Source of the DNA: Rhodanobacter denitrificans
GTDB lineage: Bacteria; Pseudomonadota; Gammaproteobacteria; Xanthomonadales; Rhodanobacteraceae
Length of the DNA: 64,000 nucleotides
NCBI RefSeq assembly: GCF_000230695.2
Contig: NC_020541.1
Location: forward strand, 3,782,001 to 3,846,000
Reading direction: 5' to 3'
The notes under the pieces are model-generated. The model was not told the origin of the DNA. It saw nothing but the letters and a program-made list of their open reading frames with translations, and searched no databases. Made by a program: the position numbers and the translations under genes. Below are positions 25,089 through 34,622 of the stretch, in pieces. The stretch's first letter is position 1, and each line of letters starts with the position of its first letter.

Positions 25089-26480
25089 CTACAGCAGGCG
25101 GTTGACCAGCCGGTCCAGCCGCACGCGGTTCACCCGGCGCAGCAGCCGGCGCACTTCGGCCGGGTAGCGCCGCGGGTTTTCCAGCGCGCGGTCGTCGCTC
25201 AGCCGTACGGCATGCCGGCGCAGGGCCGCCCACTCCGCCGCGTGCTTCGCCTGCAGCAGGTGCGCCGGGTCGCGCAGGACCAGGCCGTTCTCCAGGTCCA
25301 GCGACCACGCGCGCGGGTTGAGGTTGTTGCCGGTTAGCACCGCCACGTCGTCGTCGACGAACAGGCCCTTCAGGTGGTAGCTGTTGTCGCCGTCACGCCA
25401 CAGGTACAAGTTGAGTTGGCCGCTGTCGATGTGCCGGCGATGCGCCCGCGCGAAGCGGCGCAGGTTGTTCTCGTACAGGTAGGGCAGCAGGCCGATGGTC
25501 TTGAACGGCTGCCCCGGCGGGATGTAGAAATCGTTCGCGGTCTTGTCGCCGACCATGATGTCGATGCGGCAGCCGTGCCGCAGCAGCTGGCCCAGCACGG
25601 CGCGCACCGGTCGCGGCAGGTTGAAGTACGGCGTGAGCAGCAGCACCCGCTCGCGCGCGCCGCGCAGCAGCTCCAGCAGCGCCTCGTTCAGCGCGTTGTC
25701 GCTGCGACCGAAGCCCAGCAGCGGCGTCACCGCGACCTCGCCGCCGGTCAGCGTCGCCGGCGGCACCTCGTAACTCGCCCGCTGCAGCTGCTGGCGGAAT
25801 TCGCGGATCGCCGGCTGCAGTGATTTCGTGGACGGCACTCCGGCCAGATCCAGCCGCCGCACGGCATCGCTGCCGACGAAGTGGCGCTGCACGAACCCGG
25901 CCATCGCATCGGCCAGGCCGGCATGCTGCAGCAGGTGATAGCGGTCGAGCCGGTAGCGCCCGTGCCGCACCAGGTAGACGTCGTTGAGGCTGGCGCCGCT
26001 GTACAGCACGGCGTCGTCGATCACGAAACCCTTCAGGTGCAGCACGCCGAACAGCTCGCGGTTCTGCACCGGCACGCCGTAGAGGTCGACGCCCGGACCG
26101 AACCGCGCGGCGAGCTCGCGGTACATGCCCGCATTGCCTTCGCTCTTCTGCTTGCCGATCAGGCCGCGTTGCGCGCGATGCCAGTCGACGAACACGGATA
26201 TCCGCAACCCCGGCGCGCGCAGCTTCGCCGCATGCAGCGCGCCGAGCACTTCGCGGCCGCCGTCGTCGTCCTGCAGGTACAGCGCCACGATCACGATGCG
26301 CCGGCTGGCCTGCGCGATCAGGCGCAGCAGCGTCTGCCGGAACGCGGCCGGATCGGGCAGCACGGCGATGGCCGCGGCCGGCACCGCGAAGAACGGCAGC
26401 TCGGCGCGCGCGCGCGGTTTGCGCCGGAACGGCAGCATGCGGCGCGCGAGCCGGCCGGGTGCGTTGATCAACTGGTTCAT
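25089..26480 (-). CDS. pssA: CDP-diacylglycerol-serine O-phosphatidyltransferase, E. coli PssA type
   Basis: 463 residues (E. coli PssA 451), a phospholipase D-superfamily enzyme that makes phosphatidylserine from CDP-diacylglycerol and serine at the membrane surface, en route to phosphatidylethanolamine. Two HKD-type motifs are visible: HLKGFVIDDAVLYSGASLND and HLKGLFVDDDVAVLTGNNLNP; the first fits PssA closely. ATG 26480 (MNQLINAPG) was taken in place of an in-frame ATG at 26504. The C-terminus is arginine-rich (RRLLRRVNRVRLDRL), consistent with peripheral binding to acidic lipids. Confidence 0.92.
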   Translation of the reverse strand: MNQLINAPGRLARRMLPFRRKPRARAELPFFAVPAAAIAVLPDPAAFRQTLLRLIAQASRRIVIVALYLQDDDGGREVLGALHAAKLRAPGLRISVFVDWHRAQRGLIGKQKSEGNAGMYRELAARFGPGVDLYGVPVQNRELFGVLHLKGFVIDDAVLYSGASLNDVYLVRHGRYRLDRYHLLQHAGLADAMAGFVQRHFVGSDAVRRLDLAGVPSTKSLQPAIREFRQQLQRASYEVPPATLTGGEVAVTPLLGFGRSDNALNEALLELLRGARERVLLLTPYFNLPRPVRAVLGQLLRHGCRIDIMVGDKTANDFYIPPGQPFKTIGLLPYLYENNLRRFARAHRRHIDSGQLNLYLWRDGDNSYHLKGLFVDDDVAVLTGNNLNPRAWSLDLENGLVLRDPAHLLQAKHAAEWAALRRHAVRLSDDRALENPRRYPAEVRRLLRRVNRVRLDRLVNRLL

Positions 26481-26587
26481 GGCGGCATCGGCAGGCAACA
26501 GCACGCATCATCGCAAACCACGCCCGGCACGCCTACCGCCACGGCCTGCACGCGGCGGCTGGCGCCCCTGGCTTCGCTGCGGCGCGC

Positions 26588-26986
26588 TCAGTGACCCTTG
26601 ATCGGGAACGTCTGCGCATTGCCTGGCGCCGAACCGGCCGGCGCGGCCGAGCGCGCCGGCGGCACTGTGTTCGCGCCGCACTGGTAGGCGCCCCACGGCT
26701 GCGAGCCGTCGGCCGGTTCGGCCAGCGGCTTGATGGTGTCGGCGTGCATCTTGGCGGCCTCGTTGCGAGCGAGCACTTCCAGCTCGTCGCGCACCTTGAT
26801 GTCGTTGCGGTCGACCGGGCCGACGCGGTTCATCACCGAGACGGTGACCTTGCCCAGCTCGCGGCAGGAAGAGACATCGCCGCTCCAGGCCGTGCGCACA
26901 TTCTTGGCGGCATCGTCGAGCGTGATGCCCCAGCTGCAGGCGCCGAGCAGGAGGACGGGAACGAGCAACAGCAGGGTCTTGCGCAT
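26588..26986 (-). CDS. DUF4156 lipoprotein
   Basis: 132 residues. Signal peptide and lipobox LLGAC (MRKTLLLLVPVLLLGAC) predict an outer-membrane or periplasmic lipoprotein. The mature part has the DUF4156 pattern C-R-E-L-G-K-V-T-V followed by DIKVRDELEVLARNEAAKMHADTI, then a proline/alanine-rich tail. Function not known; family members are small envelope proteins. It lies between pssA and an M16 peptidase on the same strand. Confidence 0.8.
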   Translation of the reverse strand: MRKTLLLLVPVLLLGACSWGITLDDAAKNVRTAWSGDVSSCRELGKVTVSVMNRVGPVDRNDIKVRDELEVLARNEAAKMHADTIKPLAEPADGSQPWGAYQCGANTVPPARSAAPAGSAPGNAQTFPIKGH

Positions 26987-27127
26987 GGGTGGCTCCGCGA
27001 CGGTGGCTTGGACATGAAGGAGGCCGGGCGTTGCCGGCGCGGCCTCCATCCTAGCGCGGGGACGGTGGCGCGTCCCCAACCGATCCACAACGCGCGGCGC
27101 CGGCGCATGCCGCCGCCACGCCCGAGC

Positions 27128-29983
27128 TCACTGCACCGGCTTGCCGTCGGCGTCGAGCACCTGCACCTCGCCGAGTTTCAGCGCACGGATCGGCGCCTCG
27201 ATCTTCTTGAGGTCGCCCACGATCACCCAGGTCAGCTGGTCCGGATGGATGATCTCCTTCGCCGCCGCCTCCACCGAAGCATCCGTCTGCGCCTCGATGC
27301 GCGACTTCAGGGTCTGCACGTAGTCGTCCGGCCGGTGGTACAGCGCGATGCCCTGCAGCGCGCCCATCACCGCCGAGGTGGTCTGGTAGCCGCCGGGCAT
27401 GCTGCGCACGTCGCCGACCTTGATCTTGTCGATCTCCTGCGCGGTCAGCGGCTTGTCGCCGATCACGCCCTTGGCCTCCTTCAGCATCTCGGCCACCGAC
27501 GGCGCGGTCTTGTCGGTCTGCACCGGTGCGTACAGCATGAACGGGCGCTGGCCCTGCGCGTTCTGCAGGAAGCTGAAGGCGCCGTAGGCCCAGTGCTTGT
27601 CCTCGCGCAGGTTCATGTTGAGGCGCGAGGTGAAGGTGCCGCCGAACGCACCGTTCATGGTCCGGATCTCCAGATCGTTCGGCGCCTCGGTGGACGGCGC
27701 CAGGCTGCCGGCGAGGATCAGGCTCTGCTGCGCGCCGGGGCGGTCGACCAGGTACACGCGCACCTGCGCCGGCGGCGCGACCTTGCCGATGTTCTTTGCC
27801 GGCACCTTGCCGGCCGGCGCCTTCCAGTGGCCGAATGCCGCGTTCAACTGCGGGATGATCTTGTCCAGCGTGGTGTCGCCGGCGACCAGGATCTGCATGT
27901 TGTCCGGGCGGATGAAATCGCCGATGAACGCGCGCATGTCGGCGGCGCTCAGCGACCTGATCGACGCTTCGGTGCCGGTGCCGGTGAACGGGATCGCGTA
28001 GGCATGGCCCTTGCCGTACAGCAGCGGCGGCAGGGTGCGCAGCGCGATGCCGGTCGGCTGGCTCTTTTCCTGCGCGATGCCGGCCAGCCACTGGCCGCGC
28101 AGGCGGCTGATGTCGGCCGCGCGGAACGCCGGGTTGCGCACGATGTCGGCGAACAGGTCGAGCGACGGCTTCAGCTGGTCGTCCAGCGCATTCAGCGTGG
28201 CGTTGCAGTAGTCCAGTCCGCAGCCGCTGGCGATGATCGCGCCGAGACGCTGCTTGCGTTTGGCGATCTCGACCGAATCCAGGCTCTTGCTGCCCTCGTC
28301 CAGCATCGACATGGTGAAGCTGGAGGTGCCCAGCTTGCGGCCCTGGTCCGCTGCATAGCCGGCGTCGAACAGCAATTGCATCTGCACTGCCGGTACCGTG
28401 TGGCGCTCGGCCAGGATCACCTCCACGCCGTTGTCCAGCTTGCCGCGCTGCAGGGCGGGGAAGCTGAGGTCCGGGAAGCTGCCGACCTCGGGCACGCCCT
28501 TGCTGCGGTCGACATCGCTCGCCACCGTGCGGTAGTCGCCCTTCGCCGACAGCAGCGGCGCCGGCGCGCCGCTGGCCGCGGCGCGGCCAGCCACAGTGGC
28601 CATGTCGGTGTCCTCGACCTTGCCCGGCACCACGGTCAGCGTGTAGTCGCCCCTGGCGACCCACCGGTTCGCTACCGCAGCGACGTCGACCGGCGTGGCC
28701 GCCATGAATTCCCTGAAGTCCTTCAGGTAGGCGCCCGGATCGTCGCGGTACAGCTGGCCCTGGGCCAGGATCGAGGCCTGCGTATTGACCTTCTCCAGCC
28801 CGCGCACGAACGAGGCGCGGGTTTCCGTCTTGACCCGCGCCAGCTCGTCGGCGGTCGGGCCGTCCTTCAGGAATTTCCGCCATTCGTCGGCGATCGCGAC
28901 CTCGACTTTGGCCGGGTCGGCGCCCTTCTTCACGTCCACCTGCAGGTTGAACAGGCTGGCCAGCACGTGCTGCTCCACCTCGACCGAGACGTCGTCGGCC
29001 AGCTTGTCCCGGTAGACCAGCCGCTGGTACAGCCGCGAGGTCTTGCTGCCGCCCAGCACGGCGGCGGCCAGTTCCAGCAGGTTCTCGTCGGTGGTGCCGC
29101 GACCCGGCACGTTCCATTCGCGATAGATGCGGGTCTGCGCCACGTTGTCAGTCATCGTGCCGCGCGTGGACTTGTCCCGCGCCGCGACCCACGGCTGCGG
29201 CCGCGGCACCTGCGGACCGGCGGCGATGTCGCCGAAGTACTTCAGCATCTTTTCCTTCGCCAGCGCCGGCGTGATGTCGCCGGACAGCACCACCACCGTG
29301 TTGGCGGCGCCGTAGTAATCCTTGAACCACTGCTTCACGTCGCCCAGCGAGGCGGCGTTCAAGTCCGCCATCGAGCCGATGGTGTCGTGGTGGTACGGAT
29401 GGTTGGCCGGGAACGCCTCGGCCTGGATCAGCTCGCTGGCGCGGCCGTACGGCTGGTTCTCGCCCTGGCGCTTCTCGTTCTGCACCACGCCGCGCTGCTC
29501 GTCGAGCTGCGGCTGGCCGATCGCGCCGAGCAGGTGGCCCATGCGATCCGATTCCATCCACAGCGCCATGTCCAGCGCGCTGGTCGGCACCGTCTCGAAG
29601 TAGTTGGTGCGGTCGAGCCAGGTGGTGCCGTTCTGGTCGGTGGCGCCGGCCAGTTCGAACGGCTTGAAGAACTCGTCCTTGTGGTTCTCCGAGCCCTGGA
29701 ACATCAGGTGCTCGAACAGGTGCGCGAAGCCGGTCTTGCCCTTCGGCTCATACGACGACCCCACGTGATACCACACGCTCACCGCCACCACCGGTGCCTT
29801 GTGATCCTCGTGCACCACCACGGTCAGCCCGTTGGGCAGGGTGAAGCGGGTATAGGCGAGTTCGGGGATCTGTTGCGTTGCCGCGGCAGTGACGGCAGCA
29901 GCGGGAGCGGCCAGCACCAGCGGCACGCCGCCGGTGAAGGTCAGCAGGCCGGCGATGAGCAGGGCGAGGGGCTTCTTTCTCAC
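27128..29983 (-). CDS. Secreted M16-family zinc peptidase (two-domain)
   Basis: 951 residues with two M16 halves (about 50-480 and 500-930), as in pitrilysin/PqqL-like peptidases. The inverted zinc motif H-x-x-E-H is at 88-92 (HLFEH), with the distal glutamate at 170 (VVQNE). The second half lacks the motif, as expected for the inactive lobe. GTG 29983 is preceded by a perfect AGGAGG seven bases upstream and begins VRKKPLALLIAGLL, a signal peptide, so the protein is periplasmic. Expected role: degradation of oligopeptides. An in-frame upstream ATG at 30073 is not needed. Confidence 0.93.
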   Translation of the reverse strand: MRKKPLALLIAGLLTFTGGVPLVLAAPAAAVTAAATQQIPELAYTRFTLPNGLTVVVHEDHKAPVVAVSVWYHVGSSYEPKGKTGFAHLFEHLMFQGSENHKDEFFKPFELAGATDQNGTTWLDRTNYFETVPTSALDMALWMESDRMGHLLGAIGQPQLDEQRGVVQNEKRQGENQPYGRASELIQAEAFPANHPYHHDTIGSMADLNAASLGDVKQWFKDYYGAANTVVVLSGDITPALAKEKMLKYFGDIAAGPQVPRPQPWVAARDKSTRGTMTDNVAQTRIYREWNVPGRGTTDENLLELAAAVLGGSKTSRLYQRLVYRDKLADDVSVEVEQHVLASLFNLQVDVKKGADPAKVEVAIADEWRKFLKDGPTADELARVKTETRASFVRGLEKVNTQASILAQGQLYRDDPGAYLKDFREFMAATPVDVAAVANRWVARGDYTLTVVPGKVEDTDMATVAGRAAASGAPAPLLSAKGDYRTVASDVDRSKGVPEVGSFPDLSFPALQRGKLDNGVEVILAERHTVPAVQMQLLFDAGYAADQGRKLGTSSFTMSMLDEGSKSLDSVEIAKRKQRLGAIIASGCGLDYCNATLNALDDQLKPSLDLFADIVRNPAFRAADISRLRGQWLAGIAQEKSQPTGIALRTLPPLLYGKGHAYAIPFTGTGTEASIRSLSAADMRAFIGDFIRPDNMQILVAGDTTLDKIIPQLNAAFGHWKAPAGKVPAKNIGKVAPPAQVRVYLVDRPGAQQSLILAGSLAPSTEAPNDLEIRTMNGAFGGTFTSRLNMNLREDKHWAYGAFSFLQNAQGQRPFMLYAPVQTDKTAPSVAEMLKEAKGVIGDKPLTAQEIDKIKVGDVRSMPGGYQTTSAVMGALQGIALYHRPDDYVQTLKSRIEAQTDASVEAAAKEIIHPDQLTWVIVGDLKKIEAPIRALKLGEVQVLDADGKPVQ

Positions 29984-30182
29984 GGGTGAACCTCCTGTTT
30001 CACGGATAAGTCCACGCAGGCTAGCGACGCCCCACCGGCATCGCAAATGACTTGTGGCAGGGGCGCCGGCCACCTGTCCGGCTGTCCGGCGGCGACCGCG
30101 GGGCTGTCCGCGGACAATCCTTCGCTCATGCAGTCCACCCAGTTAATCCATAGCGTTCAATTACTTGGAGATAATCGGGCGC

Positions 30183-30199
30183 TTGGCATGGGGATTGCT
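30183..30199 (+). promoter_or_regulatory. Sigma-54 (RpoN) promoter
   Basis: TTGGCATGGGGATTGCT carries the invariant GG at 30185-30186 and GC at 30197-30198 separated by exactly 10 bases, and matches TGGCAYG-N4-TTGCW at every conserved position. Transcription would start near 30210, 37 bases before the 67-codon gene. No enhancer-binding site is identified upstream, although ATTACTTGGAGATAAT (about 30160-30175) is a partly palindromic AT-rich stretch. Confidence 0.7.
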
Positions 30200-30246
30200 G
30201 AAGTGGGAGGGCAGGAACTTCCCTTCATTCATCGGAGCCATGACCC

Positions 30247-30450
30247 ATGAAATTCGAGACCTTGATGTTGCGCGGCCTGTTCATTGCCTGCCTGGCGGTC
30301 TGCGGCCTGATCCTCGGCGCCATGGTGACCACCACGCCAGCCTCGGTGCAGCTTGCCGCCCACGGCAGCGTCGGCGCCATCCTGCTGGCCGCGCCAACCA
30401 GCTGCGCATTGCCACCGGACGGCGTGGTCTGCCCGCAGCTCGGCGGCTGA
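30247..30450 (+). CDS. 67-residue membrane or exported protein, unknown
   Basis: [26 protein letters not shown] begins with a positively charged head and a single hydrophobic segment, followed by a small cysteine-containing tail ([17 protein letters not shown]) with two cysteines that could pair. A GGAG ribosome site lies upstream. The strong sigma-54 promoter element upstream supports expression. No family recognised; it may be a signal-anchored or secreted small protein. The next gene, trmL, has its own promoter element. Confidence 0.6.
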   Translation: MKFETLMLRGLFIACLAVCGLILGAMVTTTPASVQLAAHGSVGAILLAAPTSCALPPDGVVCPQLGG

Positions 30451-30491
30451 GCGCTCGACGCGGGCCGGCACGGACACGCGATAATGGTCGA

Positions 30492-30962
30492 ATGCTGCAT
30501 GTCATCCTGTTCCGTCCCGAGATCCCGCCGAACACCGGCAACGTGATTCGCCTGTGCGCGAACACCGGCGCCGCGCTGCACCTGGTCCGGCCGCTCGGCT
30601 TCCAGCTCGACGATGCCCGGCTGCGCCGCGCCGGGCTGGACTACCACGAGTACGCCAGCGTCGCGGTGCACGACGAGCTGGCGCGCTGCCTCGACGCGAT
30701 CGGCGCACCGCGGGTGTTCGCCTTCAGCACCCGCGGCCGGGTCGCCCATGTCGACGCCCGCTTCGCCGACGGCGACGCGCTGCTGTTCGGCTGCGAGACC
30801 GCCGGCCTGCCGTCCGACGTGCTCGACGCGGTTCCCCCGCCGCAACGCCTGCGCCTGCCGATGTGCCCGGACAGCCGCAGCCTGAACCTGTCGAACACGG
30901 TCGCCGTGGCCGTCTACGAAGCCTGGCGCCAGCTGGGTTTCCCCGGCGCCGCGAGCGTCTGA
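30492..30962 (+). CDS. trmL: tRNA (cytidine/uridine(34)-2'-O)-methyltransferase TrmL
   Basis: 156 residues (E. coli 157). A SPOUT methyltransferase that methylates the ribose of C34 or U34 in tRNA-Leu isoacceptors. [24 protein letters not shown] and the C-terminal knot region [39 protein letters not shown] are characteristic. ATG 30492 lies seven bases after GATAAT at 30480-30485, so the mRNA may be leaderless. Confidence 0.96.
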   Translation: MLHVILFRPEIPPNTGNVIRLCANTGAALHLVRPLGFQLDDARLRRAGLDYHEYASVAVHDELARCLDAIGAPRVFAFSTRGRVAHVDARFADGDALLFGCETAGLPSDVLDAVPPPQRLRLPMCPDSRSLNLSNTVAVAVYEAWRQLGFPGAASV

Positions 30963-30989
30963 GCCCGGCCGGCGGGCTACAATCGCCGG

Positions 30990-31640
30990 ATGAACGCCGC
31001 CACTCCCAACTCCTGGTTGCCGCAGCCGCTGCGCAAGCTCGCCGGTCGCGCGCTGGAAACCGCGCTGAACCACACCTTGTCGCTGGACCCGGACACGCAA
31101 CAGCGGCTCGCCGCGTTGAACGGCCGCCGCGTGCAGTTGCACCTGCGCGGGCCGGAAATAGCGTTGGCTGTCACGGTGGAAGAAGCACGCCTGAAAGTCG
31201 GGCCGCCGCAAGACGACAGCCAGCTGAAGGTGGCCGCCACACCGGGCAGCCTGCTGGCGATGCTGCTGCGCCGCGACGACGACGGCATCGCACCGGGCAA
31301 GGTGGAGATTGCCGGCGACGCCGAGCTGGCGCGCCGGCTGGAAAAACTGGCCGGCAAGTTCGCCCCGGATTTCGAGGAGGCGTTCGCGCGCAGCTTCGGC
31401 GACGTGCTCGGCGTGCCGCTGGCGCAAGCCGTACGCAAGGGCCTCGCGCACGCCCGCGACAGCGCCAGCCACCTCACCGAGGACACCGCCGACTGGCTGC
31501 GCGACGAGGCGCGCGTGGCGTTGGCGCCAGGCGAGGTCGAAGGGTTCCTCGATGGTGTGGACGAGGTGCGCGAACGCAGCGAGCGGCTCGAAGCGCGCGT
31601 GCAGCGACTGCTGCAGCGCCTGCAGGGCAGCGCCGCGTGA
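30990..31640 (+). CDS. ubiJ: Ubiquinone biosynthesis accessory factor UbiJ
   Basis: 216 residues. An SCP2-like lipid-binding domain fills the first ~110 residues ([25 protein letters not shown]...), followed by a helical C-terminus with coiled-coil character. UbiJ, with UbiK, supports ubiquinone synthesis enzymes in the cytoplasm. ATG 30990 is seven bases after TACAAT at 30978-30983. It overlaps ubiB by GTGA, a strong sign of an operon. ubiE and ubiK are elsewhere in the window. Confidence 0.92.
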   Translation: MNAATPNSWLPQPLRKLAGRALETALNHTLSLDPDTQQRLAALNGRRVQLHLRGPEIALAVTVEEARLKVGPPQDDSQLKVAATPGSLLAMLLRRDDDGIAPGKVEIAGDAELARRLEKLAGKFAPDFEEAFARSFGDVLGVPLAQAVRKGLAHARDSASHLTEDTADWLRDEARVALAPGEVEGFLDGVDEVRERSERLEARVQRLLQRLQGSAA

Positions 31641-33286
31641 CGCCGCTGAAGGTGGTGCCGCGCCTGCTGCGGGTCGCCGCGGTACTGCTGGCGTACCGGC
31701 TCGACGAACTGGTCGACGCCACCCACCTGTACCGTCCGCTCAAGCTGCTGCGCCCGCTGGTGGCGCGCCCGCGCATCGACATCCGCGGCCTGCCGCGCGG
31801 TACGCGCCTGCGCCATGCGCTGACCGAACTGGGGCCGATCTTCGTCAAGGCCGGCCAGGTGCTGTCGACCCGCCGCGACCTGGTGCCGGCCGACATCGCC
31901 GACGAGCTCGCCCTGCTGCAGGATCAGGTCGCGCCGTTCCCGGGCAGCGAAGCACGGACCATCGTCGAAGGCGAACTGAAAGCGCCGATTGGCCGTCTAT
32001 ACGCCCAATTCGACGAAACCCCGCTGGCCTCCGCCTCGATCGCCCAGGTGCACGCCGCCACCCTGCACGACGGCCGCGAGGTGGTGGTGAAGGTGCTGCG
32101 TCCCGGCATCGACGCGCAGATCGCCCGCGACGTGAAGCTACTGCGCTCGCTCGGCGAACTGGCGCAACGCTGGCATCCGAACGCCGACAAGATCCGCCCG
32201 CTGGACGTCGTGGCCGAAGTCGAGAAGATGCTGGAAAACGAGCTGGACCTGCAGCGCGAAGGCGCCAGCGCCAGCCTGCTCAAGCGCAACTTCTCCAGCG
32301 GTACGGACCTGTACGTGCCCGAGGTGCACTGGGAACTGACCTGCGCGCGCGTGCTTACGCTGGAGCGCGTGTACGGCATCAGCAGCGACGACATCGCCGC
32401 GATCGACGCCGCCGGGCTCGACCGCAAGGTGCTCGCCGCCAAGGGCGTGCGGGTGTTCTACGAGCAGGTGTTCCGCGACAACTTCTTCCACGCCGACGCC
32501 CACCCCGGCAACATCTGGGTCGACCCCACGCGCACCGGCGAGCCGCGCTTCATCGCGCTGGACTTCGGCATCATGGGCTCGTTGCCGGAGGCCGACCAGT
32601 ACTGGCTGGCACAGAACTTCATCGCGCTGTTCGAGCGCGACTACGCGCGCATCGCGCAACTGCATGTGGCCGCCGGCTGGATGCCCGCCGACGTGCGCCT
32701 GGACGAGCTGGAAGCCGCCGTGCGCACCGTGTGCGAGCCGTACTTCACCCGCCCGCTGGCACAGATCTCGCTGGCCGAGCTGGTGGTGAAGCTGTTCCAG
32801 ACCGCGCGCCGCTTCCAGCTGACCCTGCAGCCACAGCTGATCCTGCTGCAGAAGACCCTGCTCAACATCGAGGGCGTGGGCCGCATGCTCGATCCGGAGA
32901 TCGACATCTGGGCGGTCGCGCACCCGGTGCTGAGGCGCATCCTGCGCCAACGCTACAGCCCGCTGCGTACCTTGCGCGCCATGGGCAAGCGGCTGCCCGA
33001 GTGGCTGCACCACGCGCCGGAGTTTCCCGACCTGGTGCGCGATGCACTGCGCCAGGTCGCGCGCGGCGAACAGCGCGAGCAGGCCGATCCGCGGGGCTTG
33101 AAACTGGCGCAGGACAACGCCCGTCGTCAGCATCGGGTGCTGGCCTGCAGCCTGCTCGGCAGCGCGCTGCTGGTTGCTGCCGCGCTGCTGTGGACGCTGG
33201 CCCCGCAGCGTGGCATCTGGCCGCCGCTGGGCGCCGGTATCGCCGGTTTCCTCTCCTTCGCCAGCGGCTGGCCACGCTCGCGCTGA
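31637..33286 (+). CDS. ubiB: Ubiquinone biosynthesis kinase-like protein UbiB
   Basis: 549 residues (E. coli 546), GTG start overlapping the ubiJ stop. Atypical ABC1/ADCK kinase fold: [14 protein letters not shown] is the K-x-G-Q motif, [11 protein letters not shown] the alanine-rich loop, and HADAHPGN...ALDFG the catalytic/metal region. Two C-terminal membrane helices (about 500-540) anchor it. UbiB is needed for ubiquinone synthesis and possibly for moving lipid precursors. A palindromic repeat follows the gene. Confidence 0.96.
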   Translation: MTPLKVVPRLLRVAAVLLAYRLDELVDATHLYRPLKLLRPLVARPRIDIRGLPRGTRLRHALTELGPIFVKAGQVLSTRRDLVPADIADELALLQDQVAPFPGSEARTIVEGELKAPIGRLYAQFDETPLASASIAQVHAATLHDGREVVVKVLRPGIDAQIARDVKLLRSLGELAQRWHPNADKIRPLDVVAEVEKMLENELDLQREGASASLLKRNFSSGTDLYVPEVHWELTCARVLTLERVYGISSDDIAAIDAAGLDRKVLAAKGVRVFYEQVFRDNFFHADAHPGNIWVDPTRTGEPRFIALDFGIMGSLPEADQYWLAQNFIALFERDYARIAQLHVAAGWMPADVRLDELEAAVRTVCEPYFTRPLAQISLAELVVKLFQTARRFQLTLQPQLILLQKTLLNIEGVGRMLDPEIDIWAVAHPVLRRILRQRYSPLRTLRAMGKRLPEWLHHAPEFPDLVRDALRQVARGEQREQADPRGLKLAQDNARRQHRVLACSLLGSALLVAAALLWTLAPQRGIWPPLGAGIAGFLSFASGWPRSR

Positions 33287-33290
33287 CCGC

Positions 33291-33359
33291 GTAGGAACCT
33301 GCTCGCGGGCGGTGCTTTTCACGAGCCCCCAGGAGCATCGCCCGCGAGCGGGTTCCTAC
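33291..33359. repeat. Palindromic intergenic repeat, family A copy 1
   Basis: A 26-base arm starting GTAGGAACCTGCTCGCGGGC (33291-33316) is the reverse complement of 33334-33359 except at two positions. The same unit occurs at 44808-44886. It lies between ubiB and truC. Confidence 0.85.
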
Positions 33360-33388
33360 GAAGAACAAGAGCGCAGAAGCTCGGACGC

Positions 33389-34102
33389 ATGATCGACATC
33401 CTCTACCAGGACGACGCGCTGATCGCGGTGAACAAGCCCGCGAACCTGGCCGTGCATCGCTCGACGTTCGTGGGCTCGGCCGACGCGTTCCTGATCGACC
33501 TGCTGCGCGAACAGGTGGGCGGCGACGTGTACCTGGCGCATCGGCTCGACCGCGCGACCAGTGGCGTGCTGCTGGTCGCGCGCAGCAAGGAAGTCGCCGC
33601 GGCGCTGGGCGAGCAGTTCATGAATCGCACGGTGCACAAGCAGTATCTCGTCGTGGTGCGCGGTTGGCCCGAGCCGGCCGAGGACGTGATCGACTATCCC
33701 CTGCCCGGCTCGCGCGAGACCGGTCCGCGCCGCGAGGCGCGCACGCGCTGCCGGCGGCTGGCCACGATCGAGGTGCCGATTGCGCTGGGCCGCTATCCGC
33801 AACAGCGCTACGCCCTGCTGCTGGCCGAACCGGAAAGCGGCCGCTTCCGCCAGATCCGCAAGCACCTGGCGCATATCCACCATCCGGTGATCGGCGACTG
33901 TCAGCACGGCCGCGGCGACCACAACCGGCTGTACAAGCAGCATTTCGGCTGCCACCGCATGCTGCTGCATGCGTGGCGCATCCGCTTCGCGCACCCGCTG
34001 ACCGGCATGGCGATGGAGATCGAGGCACCGCTGGACGATGCATTCGCGGGGCTGCTCGATCGCTTCGGCTGGGCATTGCCAGGCGGGGGCGAAGAGGATT
34101 GA
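33389..34102 (+). CDS. truC: tRNA pseudouridine(65) synthase TruC
   Basis: 237 residues. An RluA-family pseudouridine synthase with the catalytic Asp54 in HRLDRATSG, the opening IDILYQDDALIAVNKPANLAVHRS and the end RMLLHAWRIRFAHPLTGM. Length and the short form of the family point to TruC (U65 of tRNA-Ile and tRNA-Asp) rather than RluA/RluC. No S4 domain. A long hairpin overlaps its stop codon. Confidence 0.9.
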   Translation: MIDILYQDDALIAVNKPANLAVHRSTFVGSADAFLIDLLREQVGGDVYLAHRLDRATSGVLLVARSKEVAAALGEQFMNRTVHKQYLVVVRGWPEPAEDVIDYPLPGSRETGPRREARTRCRRLATIEVPIALGRYPQQRYALLLAEPESGRFRQIRKHLAHIHHPVIGDCQHGRGDHNRLYKQHFGCHRMLLHAWRIRFAHPLTGMAMEIEAPLDDAFAGLLDRFGWALPGGGEED

Positions 34103-34159
34103 GAAGTGAGAGAAAGCAGGGGCCGGATGCACGGCCGTTTTTCTCTCACTTCTCACTCC
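34096..34159. terminator. Long hairpin at the 3' end of truC
   Basis: A 20-base arm (34096-34115) pairs with 34140-34159 with one mismatch; GAGAAGTGAGAGAAA to TTTCTCTCACTTCTC is exact. Inside, GGCCG (34121-34125) pairs with CGGCC. The structure overlaps the truC stop codon. It may terminate truC transcription or, being symmetrical, be a repeat element. Confidence 0.6.
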
Positions 34160-34199
34160 TCGCTTCACCTACTCACTTCTTGCCCTCTACACTTCCCGT

Positions 34200-34622
34200 A
34201 TGCTGACCATCAGCCGCACCCTGTCTCTGCCCGAGTCCGAACTGGTCGAGCGTTTCCTGCGCGCGGACGGCCCCGGCGGGCAGCACGTGAACCGCACCGA
34301 GAGCGCGGTGGAGCTGCGTTTCGACGTGGCCGGCTCGCCGTCGCTGCCGGACGAAGTGCGCGCGCGGCTGCTGGCGCGGCGCGACCGCCGGCTCACCGCC
34401 GAGGGCATGCTGGTGATCCAGGCACGCCGCTTCCGCGACCAGGGACGCAACCGCGACGACGCGCGCGAGCGGCTGGTCGAGATCATCCGCGGCGTGCTGA
34501 CGCCGCCGAAGAAACGCGTTGCCACCAAGCCGACCCGCGCCTCGAAGGAGCGCCGCCTGGCCGGCAAGCAGCAGCGCGGCAGGATCAAGCAAACGCGCTC
34601 GCACAAACCGGACTTCGAATGA
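34200..34622 (+). CDS. arfB: Alternative ribosome-rescue factor ArfB
   Basis: 140 residues, as in E. coli YaeJ. Peptidyl-tRNA hydrolase on the ribosome: catalytic GGQ at 26-28 (GPGGQHVNRTESAVEL) and a basic C-terminal tail (KQQRGRIKQTRSHK) that enters the empty mRNA channel of stalled ribosomes. Its stop overlaps the start of the acyltransferase gene by ATGA. Confidence 0.95.
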   Translation: MLTISRTLSLPESELVERFLRADGPGGQHVNRTESAVELRFDVAGSPSLPDEVRARLLARRDRRLTAEGMLVIQARRFRDQGRNRDDARERLVEIIRGVLTPPKKRVATKPTRASKERRLAGKQQRGRIKQTRSHKPDFE

